A DNA stretch of 64,000 bases from an uncultured Clostridia bacterium (GCA_934636105.1 CAKTZR010000003.1:124001-188000), one strand, 5' to 3'. Numbered from the stretch's first letter, positions 52,391 to 62,025 are shown. The notes: generated by a model not told the origin, from the letters alone. A program made the numbers and translations.

Positions 52391-54169
52391 ATGACGATCA
52401 CGTGGCCGCGGATGAAAATTGCCGCGCTGCTGTTTCTTGCGGCGATGGCCTGCGCCGCGGCGATGGGCGGCTATTTTCCTTTCGGCGGAACGGGCGCGGC
52501 GCTGAGCTGCTTTTTTCTGTTCCTGCTGGCAGCGGCCGTGCGCCCGACGCGCCGCGAGTGGGGGCTTGGCGCGATTCCGGCGGCGCTGTTAGCGTTTTTC
52601 AGAACCGTCGGTTATTCGTATGACACGACGGATTCCTACGGCCTGCTGCTCAAAAATGCAAAAACCCTGCTTTCCGGCGCGCTGGCGATGGCGGCGCTGT
52701 TTGCTGCGGCGCTGTGCGCGGTCATCCTGCTTTTTCGGTTGTTGGATGCGCTTCGAGTGCGCGCCGTTTCGGATGTGCCCGCAACGAAGGCGGAAAAGCG
52801 GCGATTATTCTGGCTTTGCGCCGGGCTGATTTTCGCGGGATCGATTCCGTATCTGATTTTGTATGCGCCGGGGCTGAACATCTTTGACACGCACGACCAG
52901 ATTTTGCAGTTTTTCGGCTTTCCGAGCTACATCGGCGACGGAAGCGCGCTCAGCGACCATCACCCCGTCTTTTTGACGGTGGTTTACGGCGGCTTTATGA
53001 AGCTGGGGCTGCTGCTGGGGGATGCGAATCTCGGCCAGCTGCTCTACAGCCTGGCGAGCATGGCGGCGCTGGCGCTCTGTTGGGCGTATGCGCTGGTCAC
53101 GCTGCGCGAGTTGGGTCTTGCGCGCAGCGCAGTGCTGGGGCTGGCGGCGTTTGTGGCGCTGTATCCCGTGCTGGCGCTGTATGCGTTCAACATGTGCAAG
53201 GATGTGAGCGTAGAGCCGTTTGTGCTGCTTTATGGCACGATGATGCTCAAGCTGTATGCGACGGATGGGCAGATTGCCGGGCGCAAGCGCTTCTGCGCGG
53301 GGCTGTTCGTTGTGGCGGTGATGATGATGATGATCCGAAAGCCCGCGATGTATGCGCTCTGCTTTGCAGCGCTGTTTCTGGCGCTGGGATTTCGCGGCTT
53401 CCGCGTGCGGCTGGCGGGCGTGCTGTTGGGCGCGGCGGCGGTGTTCGCCGTGCTGTACAACGGTGTGATTCTGCCCGCATGTGGCGTGATTCCGGGCGAA
53501 ACGCGGGAGATGCTGTCCATTCCGTTTCAGCAGACGGCGCGCTATCTGATTGCTTATCCCGATGACGTGACGCAGGAGGAGATGGACGCGGTTTCGGCGG
53601 TGCTTGACGTGGAGCATGCGACGCAGAACTATGACCCGCGTTTGGCCGACCCGGTGAAAGACACGAGCAGCCCGGAGCTTTCAGGCAAACTCGTCCCCTA
53701 TATGAAAGCATGGGTGAGCATGGGGCTTCGCCATCCGGGCGTGTATATCGACGCGTGGCTGAACATGATCTACGGCTATTTCTATCCGTCGGACAGCAAC
53801 ACGATCGTCTGCCTGACGCTCAATTCCCCGGATGAGGGCGGCGTTGAGCTGCGCCAAAATCCGGCGCTGGAGGGCGCGCGGCTGGAGCTGCACAACCAGA
53901 TTTATTATCGGCTTCGGCAAATCCCGATTTTCGGCGCGCTGTTTTATGTGGATGCGGTGACGTGGGGCTTTCTGCTGCTGCTGGCGGCGCTGATCCTGCG
54001 CGACGGCCTTCGGGCGGCGTGGCCGTATATGTTCTTTTTCGGCACGCTGGGCATCTGCCTGCTTTCGCCTAAGAGCGGCGAAATCCGCTATCTGATGCCG
54101 ATTCTGTACATCCTGCCGGTGATGCTGGGCGCGGCGCTGCTGCCCGCGAAGAAGGAGAAAAAGCCATGA
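52391..54169 (+). CDS. Polytopic membrane protein, GT-C glycosyltransferase-like (DUF6020-like)
   Basis: A 592-residue membrane protein with roughly 12 hydrophobic helices. After a DNA-free N-terminus, 'YLILYAPGLNIFDTHDQILQFFGF' and 'SALSDHHPVFLTVVYGGFMKLG' carry the acidic and His residues that in GT-C enzymes sit in the first external loop. The C-terminus is a short external domain rich in 'YDPRLADPVKDTSSPEL' followed by more helices. This pattern matches Clostridial DUF6020-type proteins, thought to be lipid-linked sugar transferases; no activity is established. ATG 52391 lies 7 bases after AGGAGG. It overlaps the next gene by ATGA. Confidence 0.7.
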   Translation: MTITWPRMKIAALLFLAAMACAAAMGGYFPFGGTGAALSCFFLFLLAAAVRPTRREWGLGAIPAALLAFFRTVGYSYDTTDSYGLLLKNAKTLLSGALAMAALFAAALCAVILLFRLLDALRVRAVSDVPATKAEKRRLFWLCAGLIFAGSIPYLILYAPGLNIFDTHDQILQFFGFPSYIGDGSALSDHHPVFLTVVYGGFMKLGLLLGDANLGQLLYSLASMAALALCWAYALVTLRELGLARSAVLGLAAFVALYPVLALYAFNMCKDVSVEPFVLLYGTMMLKLYATDGQIAGRKRFCAGLFVVAVMMMMIRKPAMYALCFAALFLALGFRGFRVRLAGVLLGAAAVFAVLYNGVILPACGVIPGETREMLSIPFQQTARYLIAYPDDVTQEEMDAVSAVLDVEHATQNYDPRLADPVKDTSSPELSGKLVPYMKAWVSMGLRHPGVYIDAWLNMIYGYFYPSDSNTIVCLTLNSPDEGGVELRQNPALEGARLELHNQIYYRLRQIPIFGALFYVDAVTWGFLLLLAALILRDGLRAAWPYMFFFGTLGICLLSPKSGEIRYLMPILYILPVMLGAALLPAKKEKKP

Positions 54170-55620
54170 AAAAACGAAGCGCGGATATCCTGCTTTCCGC
54201 GGCGATGGCGGTGGTGTTCGGCCTGATTTTTTACACGTTTAACACGCCGCTGGGGCCGAGCATCGGCAGCGACAACGCGATGTATTTGACGCTGGGCACG
54301 GCGCTGGCAAACGGATACGCGCCGTATACGCAGATTTTTGACCATAAGGGGCCGATGCTCTACGTGGTGCAGGCCTTGCCGCAGGCGCTTTCCGGTGGAT
54401 ACAGCACGCTGGCGGTGTTCATTCAGCAGGTGATGGTTCTGTTCCTGTGCCTGCGATTGGTCAGCCGGATTGCGCGAGAGATGAACGTCTATGCCGGCGT
54501 GATGCAGCTGCTGTATCTGGCGCTGATCGCTTCGCTGGTCGGCGGCGGCAACCTGACGGAGGAATACGCCAACCTGCCCGCGCTGCTGGGTATTTATACG
54601 GCGCTGCGCGTCTTTGGCCGGGGAAAAATGCCGGAAAAGCTGTTTGTTCCGGCGCTGGTCATGGGCGGCTGTACGATGACAGCATTTTTGTTTCGCGCCA
54701 ACAACGCCCTGCCGCTGGCGTCGCTGACGGTGATGCTGGCGCTGGGGCTGTTGGTGAAAAAGCGGTTTGAAGCGCTGGGGCAGTGCGCGGCAGGTTTTAT
54801 GGTGGGGCTGTTGGCCGTGCTGCTGCCAATCGTGCTTTGGCTGGCGGCGCGCGGCGCGCTTTCGGCGGCGTGGTACGGTTCGATTACCCACAACATGCTC
54901 TACACGGAGACGGGCGACACAGGCCGCGTGTTCATGCTGCTGCATAGCGGATACGGCCATGCCGCGCTGCTGATGGCGGCGATGGCCTGTCTGGGCGCAT
55001 GGGCGATGCGCAAAAAAAGTCCGATGCTCGCGTGGAGCATGGTCGCGGCGGCGGCGGCAGGCGGCGCGGCGGCGTTCCTTTCCCGAAAGTTTTATGACCA
55101 TTATCTGATTCTCAGCGCGCCGATGGCGGTGCTGGGCATGGCGGCGATTTTGGCCGCGATTTACAAGCCGCGCGTGCGCGTGGTCTGCGCCGTGCTGCTG
55201 ACCGCCTGCTGCGCGCTGTGGCTCGGCGTAAACGGCTATACGGCCAACCAGACGCGCCTTTCCGAAAATGCGGACTGGCCGCAGTTCACCGCCGATGCGC
55301 AGGCGCTGATGAATCAGGTGCCGGAGGACGAGCGGGATCATTTCATGGCCTATCGCGTGGAGCCGCGGTGGTATGTCGCGGCTGAGGCGCTGCCCTGCAT
55401 GCGGTTCTACTTCCTTCAGGAGATTCTGGCCCAGGCGAATCCCGCGGTGATGGATGAAATCGTCGAAACGTTTGAAAGCGATCCGCCGCATTGGCTGGTG
55501 ATCTATTACAACCGCGAATTTGCGCCGCCCTACGACGCGCGCGTGGCGGAGATTTTTAAGACGAAGTATGAATTTGTGGATGCCGCGGGGCAGTATCAGC
55601 TGCTGCGGCTGAAGGAGTGA
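54166..55620 (+). CDS. GT-C-type membrane glycosyltransferase (PMT/ArnT-like)
   Basis: A 484-residue protein with about ten transmembrane helices. The first external loop 'SIGSDNAMYLTLGTALANGYAPYTQIFDHKGPMLYVVQALPQAL' has the Asp and the 'PY..IFDHKGP' pattern typical of PMT_2 / ArnT-like enzymes that use polyprenyl-phosphate sugars. The C-terminal 100 residues are a small soluble domain with 'LSENADWPQFTADAQALMNQVPEDER' as in other Clostridial members. Donor and acceptor are unknown. It starts inside the preceding stop, second of four consecutive membrane transferases. Confidence 0.78.
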   Translation: MKKRSADILLSAAMAVVFGLIFYTFNTPLGPSIGSDNAMYLTLGTALANGYAPYTQIFDHKGPMLYVVQALPQALSGGYSTLAVFIQQVMVLFLCLRLVSRIAREMNVYAGVMQLLYLALIASLVGGGNLTEEYANLPALLGIYTALRVFGRGKMPEKLFVPALVMGGCTMTAFLFRANNALPLASLTVMLALGLLVKKRFEALGQCAAGFMVGLLAVLLPIVLWLAARGALSAAWYGSITHNMLYTETGDTGRVFMLLHSGYGHAALLMAAMACLGAWAMRKKSPMLAWSMVAAAAAGGAAAFLSRKFYDHYLILSAPMAVLGMAAILAAIYKPRVRVVCAVLLTACCALWLGVNGYTANQTRLSENADWPQFTADAQALMNQVPEDERDHFMAYRVEPRWYVAAEALPCMRFYFLQEILAQANPAVMDEIVETFESDPPHWLVIYYNREFAPPYDARVAEIFKTKYEFVDAAGQYQLLRLKE

Positions 55621-55625
55621 GCGAC

Positions 55626-57125
55626 GTGCGCGTCAGGCTTTTGAGAACCGGCATGGGCTGCTTTGCCTTCGCGGCGGCGGTGAGCGTGGTCAACGTGCTG
55701 CTGATGCCGTATGCCCGCGCCAACTATGGCTATGGTTTCGGCGCGGCGCTGGCGGCTTATGCGCTGGCGCTGGCGCTGCTGCTGCTGGCCGGGCGCGCCA
55801 TCCGCCGGATGGACGAAGCGAAGGCGCGGCGGATGACGAAGGCGCTCGCGCCGACGTTCATTGCGTGCCTGTTTGCATTGCAGCTGCTGATGGGCTATCT
55901 GATGGAATACACGCCCAGCGGCGACAATTTCATGCTCTACAATGGGTCGCAGATGCTGGCGCTGGACGGCAATTTTGACGGAAACCCGGATTTCAACCTC
56001 TATTTGAGCCGCTATTCGAATCAGTGGGGCTTCATGCTGATGCTGACGGGGTTTTACAAGCTGCTGTTTGCCGTCGGCGTGACGCAGACGTTTTTCCCGC
56101 TGGTGCTGACGCAGGCGGCGCTCTATGCGTTCGGCCTGCGAGCGACGCTGCGGATCGCGCGGCGGCTTTCCGGCGCGAAGGGCGAAATGATGACGATTCT
56201 GCTGCTGGCCTGTTGCCTGCCGCTGTATTTGGCGGCGGCGGTTTTATACACGGATACGTTTTCCCTGCCGTTTATTCTGATGGCGCTGGATTTGGCCCTG
56301 CGCGCGAAGGATGAAACGGACGCGAAAAAGCAGCTGGGACTGGCGGTGCGCTGCGGCGCAGTGGTGCTGATCGGCTGTCAGATTAAGATGACGGTGCTGA
56401 TTGCACTGATGGCGGCGGTCATTGTCTGGCTGCTGGCGATGAAGCCGAAGCGGGCGCTCTGCTGCGCGGCGGTCAGCGCGGCGCTTGTCGCGGGCGGCAC
56501 GCTGGCGGTGCAGGGATACATGAAAAACGAGGTGCTCGACCCTGCCATGGTGGAGCAGCACCACACGCCGACGATTCACTGGATCATGATGTCCATTCCG
56601 ACCGGGGACAACCCCTACGGCGGCGCGACAGGCGACTACGGCATCACATGGGGCATGATGGAGGACGGCGCGACACGGGAAGAAATCATGGATTCGATTT
56701 ACAGCCGCATGAAGGACAGAATCTACACGCTTCGCTACCCGGATCGGCTGATTTCTGCGGCGCTGCATAAGAACAGCGCGTTCATGGGCGACGGCACATT
56801 CGGCATGACCGAGATGCTGGACGACGGCCCGGTGCGGGAAAACGCGGTTTCCTCCATTGTGCTGGAGGGGCGCGCGCATTACGGGGCATACAGCGTAATC
56901 TGCACGGGCATTTGGATGGCCCAGCTCACGCTGGCGCTGCTGGCCTGTGTGCGGGATATTCGCAGGCGGGACGTTTCCGGCGCGATGCTGTATGTCGCGT
57001 TCTTTGGCGCGACGCTGTTTTTGATGCTCTGGGAAGCGCGGGGACGATACATCTTCGGTTTTGTGCCGGTGGCGCTGCTGCTGGCCGCGCGCGGCGCAGT
57101 CTGCGGAAAGGAGGAGACGCGATGA
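55626..57125 (+). CDS. GT-C-like polytopic membrane protein, paralogue a
   Basis: A 499-residue protein with about ten to twelve helices. The loop 'YTPSGDNFMLYNGSQMLALDGNFDGNPDFNLYLSRYSNQWGF' after the second or third helix contains the acidic residues expected for a GT-C active site, and a large external loop holds 'HTPTIHWIMMSIPTGDNPYGGATGDYGITWG'. A similar 'FMGDGTFGMTEML' block is found in the next gene, so the two are paralogues. The GTG at 55626, 9 bases after GGAG, is preferred to a GTG that overlaps the previous stop at 55617. Acceptor unknown. Confidence 0.68.
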   Translation: MRVRLLRTGMGCFAFAAAVSVVNVLLMPYARANYGYGFGAALAAYALALALLLLAGRAIRRMDEAKARRMTKALAPTFIACLFALQLLMGYLMEYTPSGDNFMLYNGSQMLALDGNFDGNPDFNLYLSRYSNQWGFMLMLTGFYKLLFAVGVTQTFFPLVLTQAALYAFGLRATLRIARRLSGAKGEMMTILLLACCLPLYLAAAVLYTDTFSLPFILMALDLALRAKDETDAKKQLGLAVRCGAVVLIGCQIKMTVLIALMAAVIVWLLAMKPKRALCCAAVSAALVAGGTLAVQGYMKNEVLDPAMVEQHHTPTIHWIMMSIPTGDNPYGGATGDYGITWGMMEDGATREEIMDSIYSRMKDRIYTLRYPDRLISAALHKNSAFMGDGTFGMTEMLDDGPVRENAVSSIVLEGRAHYGAYSVICTGIWMAQLTLALLACVRDIRRRDVSGAMLYVAFFGATLFLMLWEARGRYIFGFVPVALLLAARGAVCGKEETR

Positions 57126-58624
57126 AGGTGAAAAACGGCGTTTGCCAAACGCTGCTGCTTGCGGGCATGGGGCTGATGATTCCGTGCTATCTGTTCACGG
57201 CGGGCAATGTCGCGCTCTCCCCGTGGCCGCTCTATGAGCGCAATCGGCTGGCGCTGTGCCTGCTGACCCCGCTGTGTCTGCTGCTCCTGCTGGGGCTGGG
57301 GCGCGCGGCGCGGGCGAAGGCATTTGAAAAACATGGGCGCGCGGTGCTGATCGGCTTTGCAGCGTTTTACTTCGTCGTTCAGCTGGCGATGGCGGCCGCC
57401 CTCCGCTTCACCCCGGTGACGGATTTGGAGCAATGCGTCACGGCGGCGCGGCATCTGGCGCAGACGGGCGCATTCGGCGATTCCGAGCGGTCGCTGATCT
57501 ACTTTGGCCGCTATCCGCACAACATGGGGCTGGTGTATCTGCTGGCGGGCATTTTCAAGGCGGCGGGCGCGCTGGGCGCGGACGAATTGCTGGCGGCGGC
57601 GCTGGTCTGCGGCCTGCTGTTTGCGCTGGGGCTGGTCAGCGCCGCGCGGCTCTGCGGTCTGCTGGGCGGCGCGCAGGCGCAGACGCGGGCGCTGCTGCTT
57701 TTTGCAGCCTGCCTGCCGTTTCTCTACTGCACCTCCGAATTATATACGGATGCGTTTTCCGTCGGGTTTGCGTCGATGGTTCTTTTCTGTTTTTTGAAGG
57801 CAAAGGCGGCGGAAAGCCGGAGGGCGCGCGCGCTTTGGGCGCTTTTGTTTGCGGTCTGCGCGTTTTTGGGCGCGCAGATTCGCTTTCCGACGATCATCGC
57901 GGCGATCGCCTGCCTGATTGCGGCGCTGTTTGAAAAGCGGGTGAAGCTGACGGCGATTTTGGCGCTTCCGCTGGCGTTGGTTTTCGCCGTCGGCGGAAGC
58001 ATGGTGAACGCGGTGAACGAACAAAATCTCGGCGCGGAAAATATCGCGAAAAACAAGCTGCCCAAGCTGCATTACATCGCGATGGGGCTTCCGGTGCAGA
58101 GCGACGAGGGATACGGCCAATACGGCTACGGCGGGTGGCTGATTTTCTCCACGTCGTTTGACGATCCGCAGGAGCGCGATGCGGCGCTCAAGCAGGAAGT
58201 CATCAACCGGGTGTATACGCTGCTGCGTCATCCGAATCAGCTGCTCAGCACGCTCAGCCGGAAGAACCTTTCCACCTTCGGCAGCGGCACGTTCAGCCTG
58301 AACGAGATTTTTGAAGCCGATGCGCACGAGCCGGACAACGCCGTGAAGCAGGTGGTCTTTGGCGGCGGAAGGTGGAACCGGGCGTATACGCATCTGGCGA
58401 CGGCAATGTTTTTGGCGCAGATGCTTTTGGCGTGCATGGCCTGCGTGCAGGCGATTCGTCGGCGGGAGACGAAGGCCGCGCCGCTGTTTTTGACGCTGCT
58501 GGGCGCGTTCCTGTTTTTGAGCATCTGGGAGACGCGCGCGCGGTATTTCTTCCAGTTCATGATGATTCTGATCTGCGCGGGCGCGATGTTTGACGGGCGC
58601 AAATTCGGGCGTGACGGCGTATGA
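57122..58624 (+). CDS. GT-C-like polytopic membrane protein, paralogue b
   Basis: A 500-residue protein of the same layout as the preceding one. The external loop 'FTPVTDLEQCVTAARHLAQTGAFGDSERSLIYFGRYPHNMGLVYLL' again supplies acidic residues, and the block 'NLSTFGSGTFSLNEIFE' matches 'SAFMGDGTFGMTEML' of its neighbour. 'SIWETRARYFFQFMMIL' near the end also aligns with 'LWEARGRYIFGFVPVAL'. ATG 57122 overlaps the previous stop (ATGA) and follows GGAGGAG-like sequence. Likely a duplicate with altered specificity. Confidence 0.68.
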   Translation: MKVKNGVCQTLLLAGMGLMIPCYLFTAGNVALSPWPLYERNRLALCLLTPLCLLLLLGLGRAARAKAFEKHGRAVLIGFAAFYFVVQLAMAAALRFTPVTDLEQCVTAARHLAQTGAFGDSERSLIYFGRYPHNMGLVYLLAGIFKAAGALGADELLAAALVCGLLFALGLVSAARLCGLLGGAQAQTRALLLFAACLPFLYCTSELYTDAFSVGFASMVLFCFLKAKAAESRRARALWALLFAVCAFLGAQIRFPTIIAAIACLIAALFEKRVKLTAILALPLALVFAVGGSMVNAVNEQNLGAENIAKNKLPKLHYIAMGLPVQSDEGYGQYGYGGWLIFSTSFDDPQERDAALKQEVINRVYTLLRHPNQLLSTLSRKNLSTFGSGTFSLNEIFEADAHEPDNAVKQVVFGGGRWNRAYTHLATAMFLAQMLLACMACVQAIRRRETKAAPLFLTLLGAFLFLSIWETRARYFFQFMMILICAGAMFDGRKFGRDGV

Positions 58625-58688
58625 AATTAAGCCCTTTGACATGGAGCGCCCGACGCGGCTGATTTTGAAATTGACGGGGGAAGGGTGA
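58611..58688 (+). other. Short open frame between the GT operon and the U32-like gene
   Basis: In the frame +1 to the upstream gene, GTG 58611 opens 25 codons that read 'TAYEIKPFDMERPTRL' and more before TGA. The composition is protein-like, but it overlaps the end of the previous gene and has no clear ribosome-binding site. It may be a frameshifted tail or a chance reading. Confidence 0.25.
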
Positions 58689-58691
58689 ACC

Positions 58692-59588
58692 GTGAAACCC
58701 ATCGCACACTATCATTTGCCCGGATTATTTGAATTTTACGAGCTTTACAGCGTGTTTCTGCCGCTGTTTCGCGAGCATCGGGAATATTTCTACGACTGGT
58801 GCGATATCGGCTCGATTTACGGCGCGCCTGCGGACTGCATTTGGGGCGGAGGACGCATCGGCGGCGGGGAGCGCGATGCGCGGCAGGTGCTGGCGCTGAC
58901 GCGGGCCTGCGGCATATCGGCGCGGCTGACGTTCAGCAACGCTTTGCTGCGCGAGGAACACCTTTCGGATGCGAAATGCAACGCGCTTTGCAGGCTGTTT
59001 GACGAAAATGAGCCGCCCCAAAACGGCGTGATCGTGCATTCCGACTTGCTGCTGGAAACGCTCAAAAGAAAATATCCGCGGCTGTATTTCGTCTCTTCGA
59101 CGACGAAGGTGCTGACCGATTTTAAGCGGTTCAGGCAGGAGCTGGCACGGGAAGATTTTCGTTATATTGTGCCGGATTTTCGGCTCAACAAGGCGTTTGA
59201 TCGGCTGGAAACGCTCGACGCGGGCGAAAAGGCCAAGGTCGAATTTCTCTGCAACGAATGCTGCTGGTTCGGCTGCAAGGACAGAAAGCGCTGCTATGAA
59301 GCGGTCAGCCGGAAAAACCTCGGCGAAGACGCGGAACATCGCTGCACCGCGCCGGATGCGGACGGCGGCTATCGGTTTTCCAGAGCGATGGCCAATCCGG
59401 GGTTCATCGGTTTAAATGACATTCAGAACGTTTATCTGCCGACGGGCTTTTCCCATTTCAAAATCGAAGGCCGGGGGCTGGGGAGCGCGCTGGTTTTGGA
59501 ATTTCTGCTGTACTACATGACCAAGCCGGAATATCAGATTCACGTGCGTGAAGCCATCTATCTGGATAATATGCTCGACTTATTTTGA
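58692..59588 (+). CDS. U32-like TIM-barrel protein with five-Cys cluster
   Basis: A 298-residue soluble protein that I cannot assign to a named subfamily. It ends its core with 'GFSHFKIEGRG' (Lys257-Arg261), the hallmark of peptidase-U32-like proteins, and has a Cys cluster at 187, 190, 191, 195 and 201 ('LCNECCWFGCKDRKRC'), suitable for an Fe-S cluster or zinc. 'CDIGSIYGAPADCIWGGGRIGGG' and 'GISARLTFSNALL' form barrel strands. U32 relatives modify tRNA, ubiquinone or collagen-like substrates. GTG follows GGGGGAAGGG. Last in the GNAT-HAD-GT operon, so it may act in the same surface-glycan pathway. Confidence 0.68.
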   Translation: MKPIAHYHLPGLFEFYELYSVFLPLFREHREYFYDWCDIGSIYGAPADCIWGGGRIGGGERDARQVLALTRACGISARLTFSNALLREEHLSDAKCNALCRLFDENEPPQNGVIVHSDLLLETLKRKYPRLYFVSSTTKVLTDFKRFRQELAREDFRYIVPDFRLNKAFDRLETLDAGEKAKVEFLCNECCWFGCKDRKRCYEAVSRKNLGEDAEHRCTAPDADGGYRFSRAMANPGFIGLNDIQNVYLPTGFSHFKIEGRGLGSALVLEFLLYYMTKPEYQIHVREAIYLDNMLDLF

Positions 59589-59597
59589 ATATCAAAA

Positions 59598-59640
59598 CAG
59601 CCCATGCGGCGCGGGAAAGCGCTGCATGGGCTGATTCTAT
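59598..59640. terminator. Bidirectional terminator, convergent U32-like and hydratase genes
   Basis: CAGCCCATGCGGCGC (59598-59612) pairs with 59619-59633 with one G-T pair, loop GGGAAA, then ATTCTATTTT. Confidence 0.85.
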
Positions 59641-59650
59641 TTTGGAAGAA

Positions 59651-61918
59651 TTAGTGATTGCGATAGTAGTTAATCAGGCAGCCGTCCGCGATGATCTGAC
59701 GTTCATCCTCGGTCAGCGCGCCGGTGGAAACGCTGGTCTTCTTCACAGAGCCGTCGGCCTTGACCACATACGCGTCAAACGCCTGCCTGCCGGTGAGAAT
59801 CGCTTCACGGATACCGGGCACGAACACCCAGTCGCCCAGCGCGTAATCCTCCGGCGTGGTGGTCAGCAGCGGCGCCATGCCCCAGTTGATGCAGTTGCTG
59901 CGATAGCGCTTGGTCGCGTATTCCTTCGCGATGTTGGCGCACGCGCCGAGCACGCGCTGGCAGCTGGCAGCCTGCTCACGGGCGGAACCGTCGCCCGGCT
60001 TGTTGGCGTAAATCGTCGAACCGATGACGGTTTCGGCGGGCTTGTTGGCCACGCCCGCGTTGGTCAGCGCGGCGTAAACGGCTTTCACATCCTCCGGCAG
60101 CGCTTCGCCCTGTTCGCGTGCGACCTCAACGGCATGAACAGCTTTCGCGTTGCCGACATACGCCGGATCCTTGCGGGAGAGCGCGAACTCGGCCAGACGC
60201 AGCGGATTGGAGCGGTAGGAGGACGTTTCGCCGGAGGGGATCAGCTCGTCGGTGGTCGTCACCGGGTCGGTGATGTAGGAAACCACCTTGACCAGCAGAT
60301 CGTCGGAGAGCGCCGGCTGCTCCGGCCAATCCTTGATGTTCGGGCCCATGCGCAGCTCGTGTTCCGGTTCGGCCTTGCCGTAGCCGTTGTAAACACGCTT
60401 CTCGTATACGCTGCCGTCGAAGAAATACTGCGGATGGGTGTAGGTCACATCCAGATCCGTCGCGGCGGTCAGGCGGCCGCCGTTGATCGCCGTCGCGGCG
60501 ATGGAGCGCGCATCCATGAGCGCCACGCCGGACATCTGGCCCTCGCCGGGCTTGCTGCCCTCGCGGTTCGGGAAGTTGCGGGTCGTGTGGCGGATGGAGA
60601 ACTCGCCGTTGGCCGGGGTATCGCCTGCGCCGAAGCACGGGCCGCAGAAGCACTCGCGAATGATCGCGCCCGCGGAGGCGATATCGGTCAAAGCGCCGTT
60701 CTTCATCAGCTGGATGTAGGCCGGCATGCTGCCCGGATAGACGCTCATCTTGAATTCGCCGTTGCCGCAGCTGTGGCCGCGCAGGATATCCGCGACCGCG
60801 CAGACGTTGTCGAACGTGCCGCCGGAGCAGCCCGCGACCAGGCCCTGATCGACCCAGATTTCGCCGCCGCGAATCTTGCTCATCAGATCGAGCTTCGCGC
60901 CGGTGATCTGCGCGTTGGCCTTCTCCTGGCACTCGTGCAGGATATCCGCCGCATTCGCCTTCAATTCGGCGATGGTGTAAGTATAGCTGGGGTGCATCGG
61001 CAGGGCGATGGTGCATTCCACGGTGGAGAGATCGACATACACGCAGCCGTCGTAATAGGCCACGTCGGCAGGCTTCAACTCTTTGAACGCTTCCGGACGG
61101 CCGTGGATGGTCAGATAATCCTTCGTGTTCTGGTCGGTTTCCCAGATGGAGGACCAGCAGGTCGTCTCGGTGGTCATCACGTCGATGCCGTTGCGATATT
61201 CAATCGGCAGATTCGCTACGCCCGGGCCGACGAACTCCATGACCTTGTTCTTCACATAGCCCTTGGCGTACACCGCGCCGATGATGGAGAGCGCCACGTC
61301 CTGCGGGCCGACGCCGTCGCGCGGCTTGCCGGTCAGATAGATGGCGACTACGCCCGGACGCGCCACGTCATAGGTGCGGCCGACCAGCTGCTTGGCCAGT
61401 TCGCCGCCGCCTTCGCCGACCGCCAGCGTGCCCAGCGCGCCGTAACGGGTGTGGCTGTCCGAACCGAGAATCATGCGGCCGCAGCCGGACATCATCTCGC
61501 GGTTGTAGCTGTGGATGACGGCCATGTTCGTCGGCACATAGATGCCGCCGTACTTGTGCGCGGCGGAAAGGGCGAACATGTGGTCGTCCTCGTTGATGGT
61601 GCCGCCGACGGCGCACAGGCTGTTGTGGCAGTTGGTCAGCACATACGGCATCGGGAATTCCTTCATGCCGGAGGCGCGCGCCGTCTGAATGATGCCGACA
61701 TAGGTGATGTCGTGGCTGGTCAGGCTGTCAAAGCGCATGCGCAGGTTCTGCATGTCGCCGCTCTTGTTGTGCGCCTTGAGAATGCCGTAGGCGATCGTGC
61801 CCTGCTCGGCTTCCTCTTTCGTGACGGCTCTGCCGCACTTGCTCGCAAGCGCCGCCGCGTCGGTCACGATTTCACGGCCGTTGACAAGGTATACGCCGCC
61901 GTCGTAGAGCTTTACCAT
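59651..61918 (-). CDS. Aconitase-family hydratase (YbhJ-like)
   Basis: A 755-residue Fe-S hydratase of the aconitase superfamily, closest in layout to E. coli YbhJ, whose substrate is unknown. Cluster ligands are the Cys in 'GLVAGCSGGTFDN' and 'ECFCGPCFGAGD'; 'LGSDSHTRYGALGTLAVGEGGGE' is the substrate loop and 'TRNFPNREG' the arginine loop of the swivel-adjacent domain. The C-terminal swivel domain follows 'YRSNCINWGMAPLL'. It probably hydrates or dehydrates a tricarboxylic-type acid. A promoter with direct repeats lies upstream, and the LysR gene immediately before it is a likely regulator. Confidence 0.85.
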   Translation of the reverse strand: MVKLYDGGVYLVNGREIVTDAAALASKCGRAVTKEEAEQGTIAYGILKAHNKSGDMQNLRMRFDSLTSHDITYVGIIQTARASGMKEFPMPYVLTNCHNSLCAVGGTINEDDHMFALSAAHKYGGIYVPTNMAVIHSYNREMMSGCGRMILGSDSHTRYGALGTLAVGEGGGELAKQLVGRTYDVARPGVVAIYLTGKPRDGVGPQDVALSIIGAVYAKGYVKNKVMEFVGPGVANLPIEYRNGIDVMTTETTCWSSIWETDQNTKDYLTIHGRPEAFKELKPADVAYYDGCVYVDLSTVECTIALPMHPSYTYTIAELKANAADILHECQEKANAQITGAKLDLMSKIRGGEIWVDQGLVAGCSGGTFDNVCAVADILRGHSCGNGEFKMSVYPGSMPAYIQLMKNGALTDIASAGAIIRECFCGPCFGAGDTPANGEFSIRHTTRNFPNREGSKPGEGQMSGVALMDARSIAATAINGGRLTAATDLDVTYTHPQYFFDGSVYEKRVYNGYGKAEPEHELRMGPNIKDWPEQPALSDDLLVKVVSYITDPVTTTDELIPSGETSSYRSNPLRLAEFALSRKDPAYVGNAKAVHAVEVAREQGEALPEDVKAVYAALTNAGVANKPAETVIGSTIYANKPGDGSAREQAASCQRVLGACANIAKEYATKRYRSNCINWGMAPLLTTTPEDYALGDWVFVPGIREAILTGRQAFDAYVVKADGSVKKTSVSTGALTEDERQIIADGCLINYYRNH

Positions 61919-61996
61919 GGAAAAATCCCCTTTCGTGTTTTGTCCTGTTTCTGTTTCATGAGATGTGGGAAAAGACGCTATCTCTTTGATGGTTTT

Positions 61997-62025
61997 ATTA
62001 TATACGATGCACAGAGTATAGACAA
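61997..62025 (-). promoter_or_regulatory. Sigma-A promoter of the hydratase gene
   Basis: Minus-strand TTGTCT (62025-62020) and TATAAT (62002-61997), 17-bp spacer. Confidence 0.75.
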
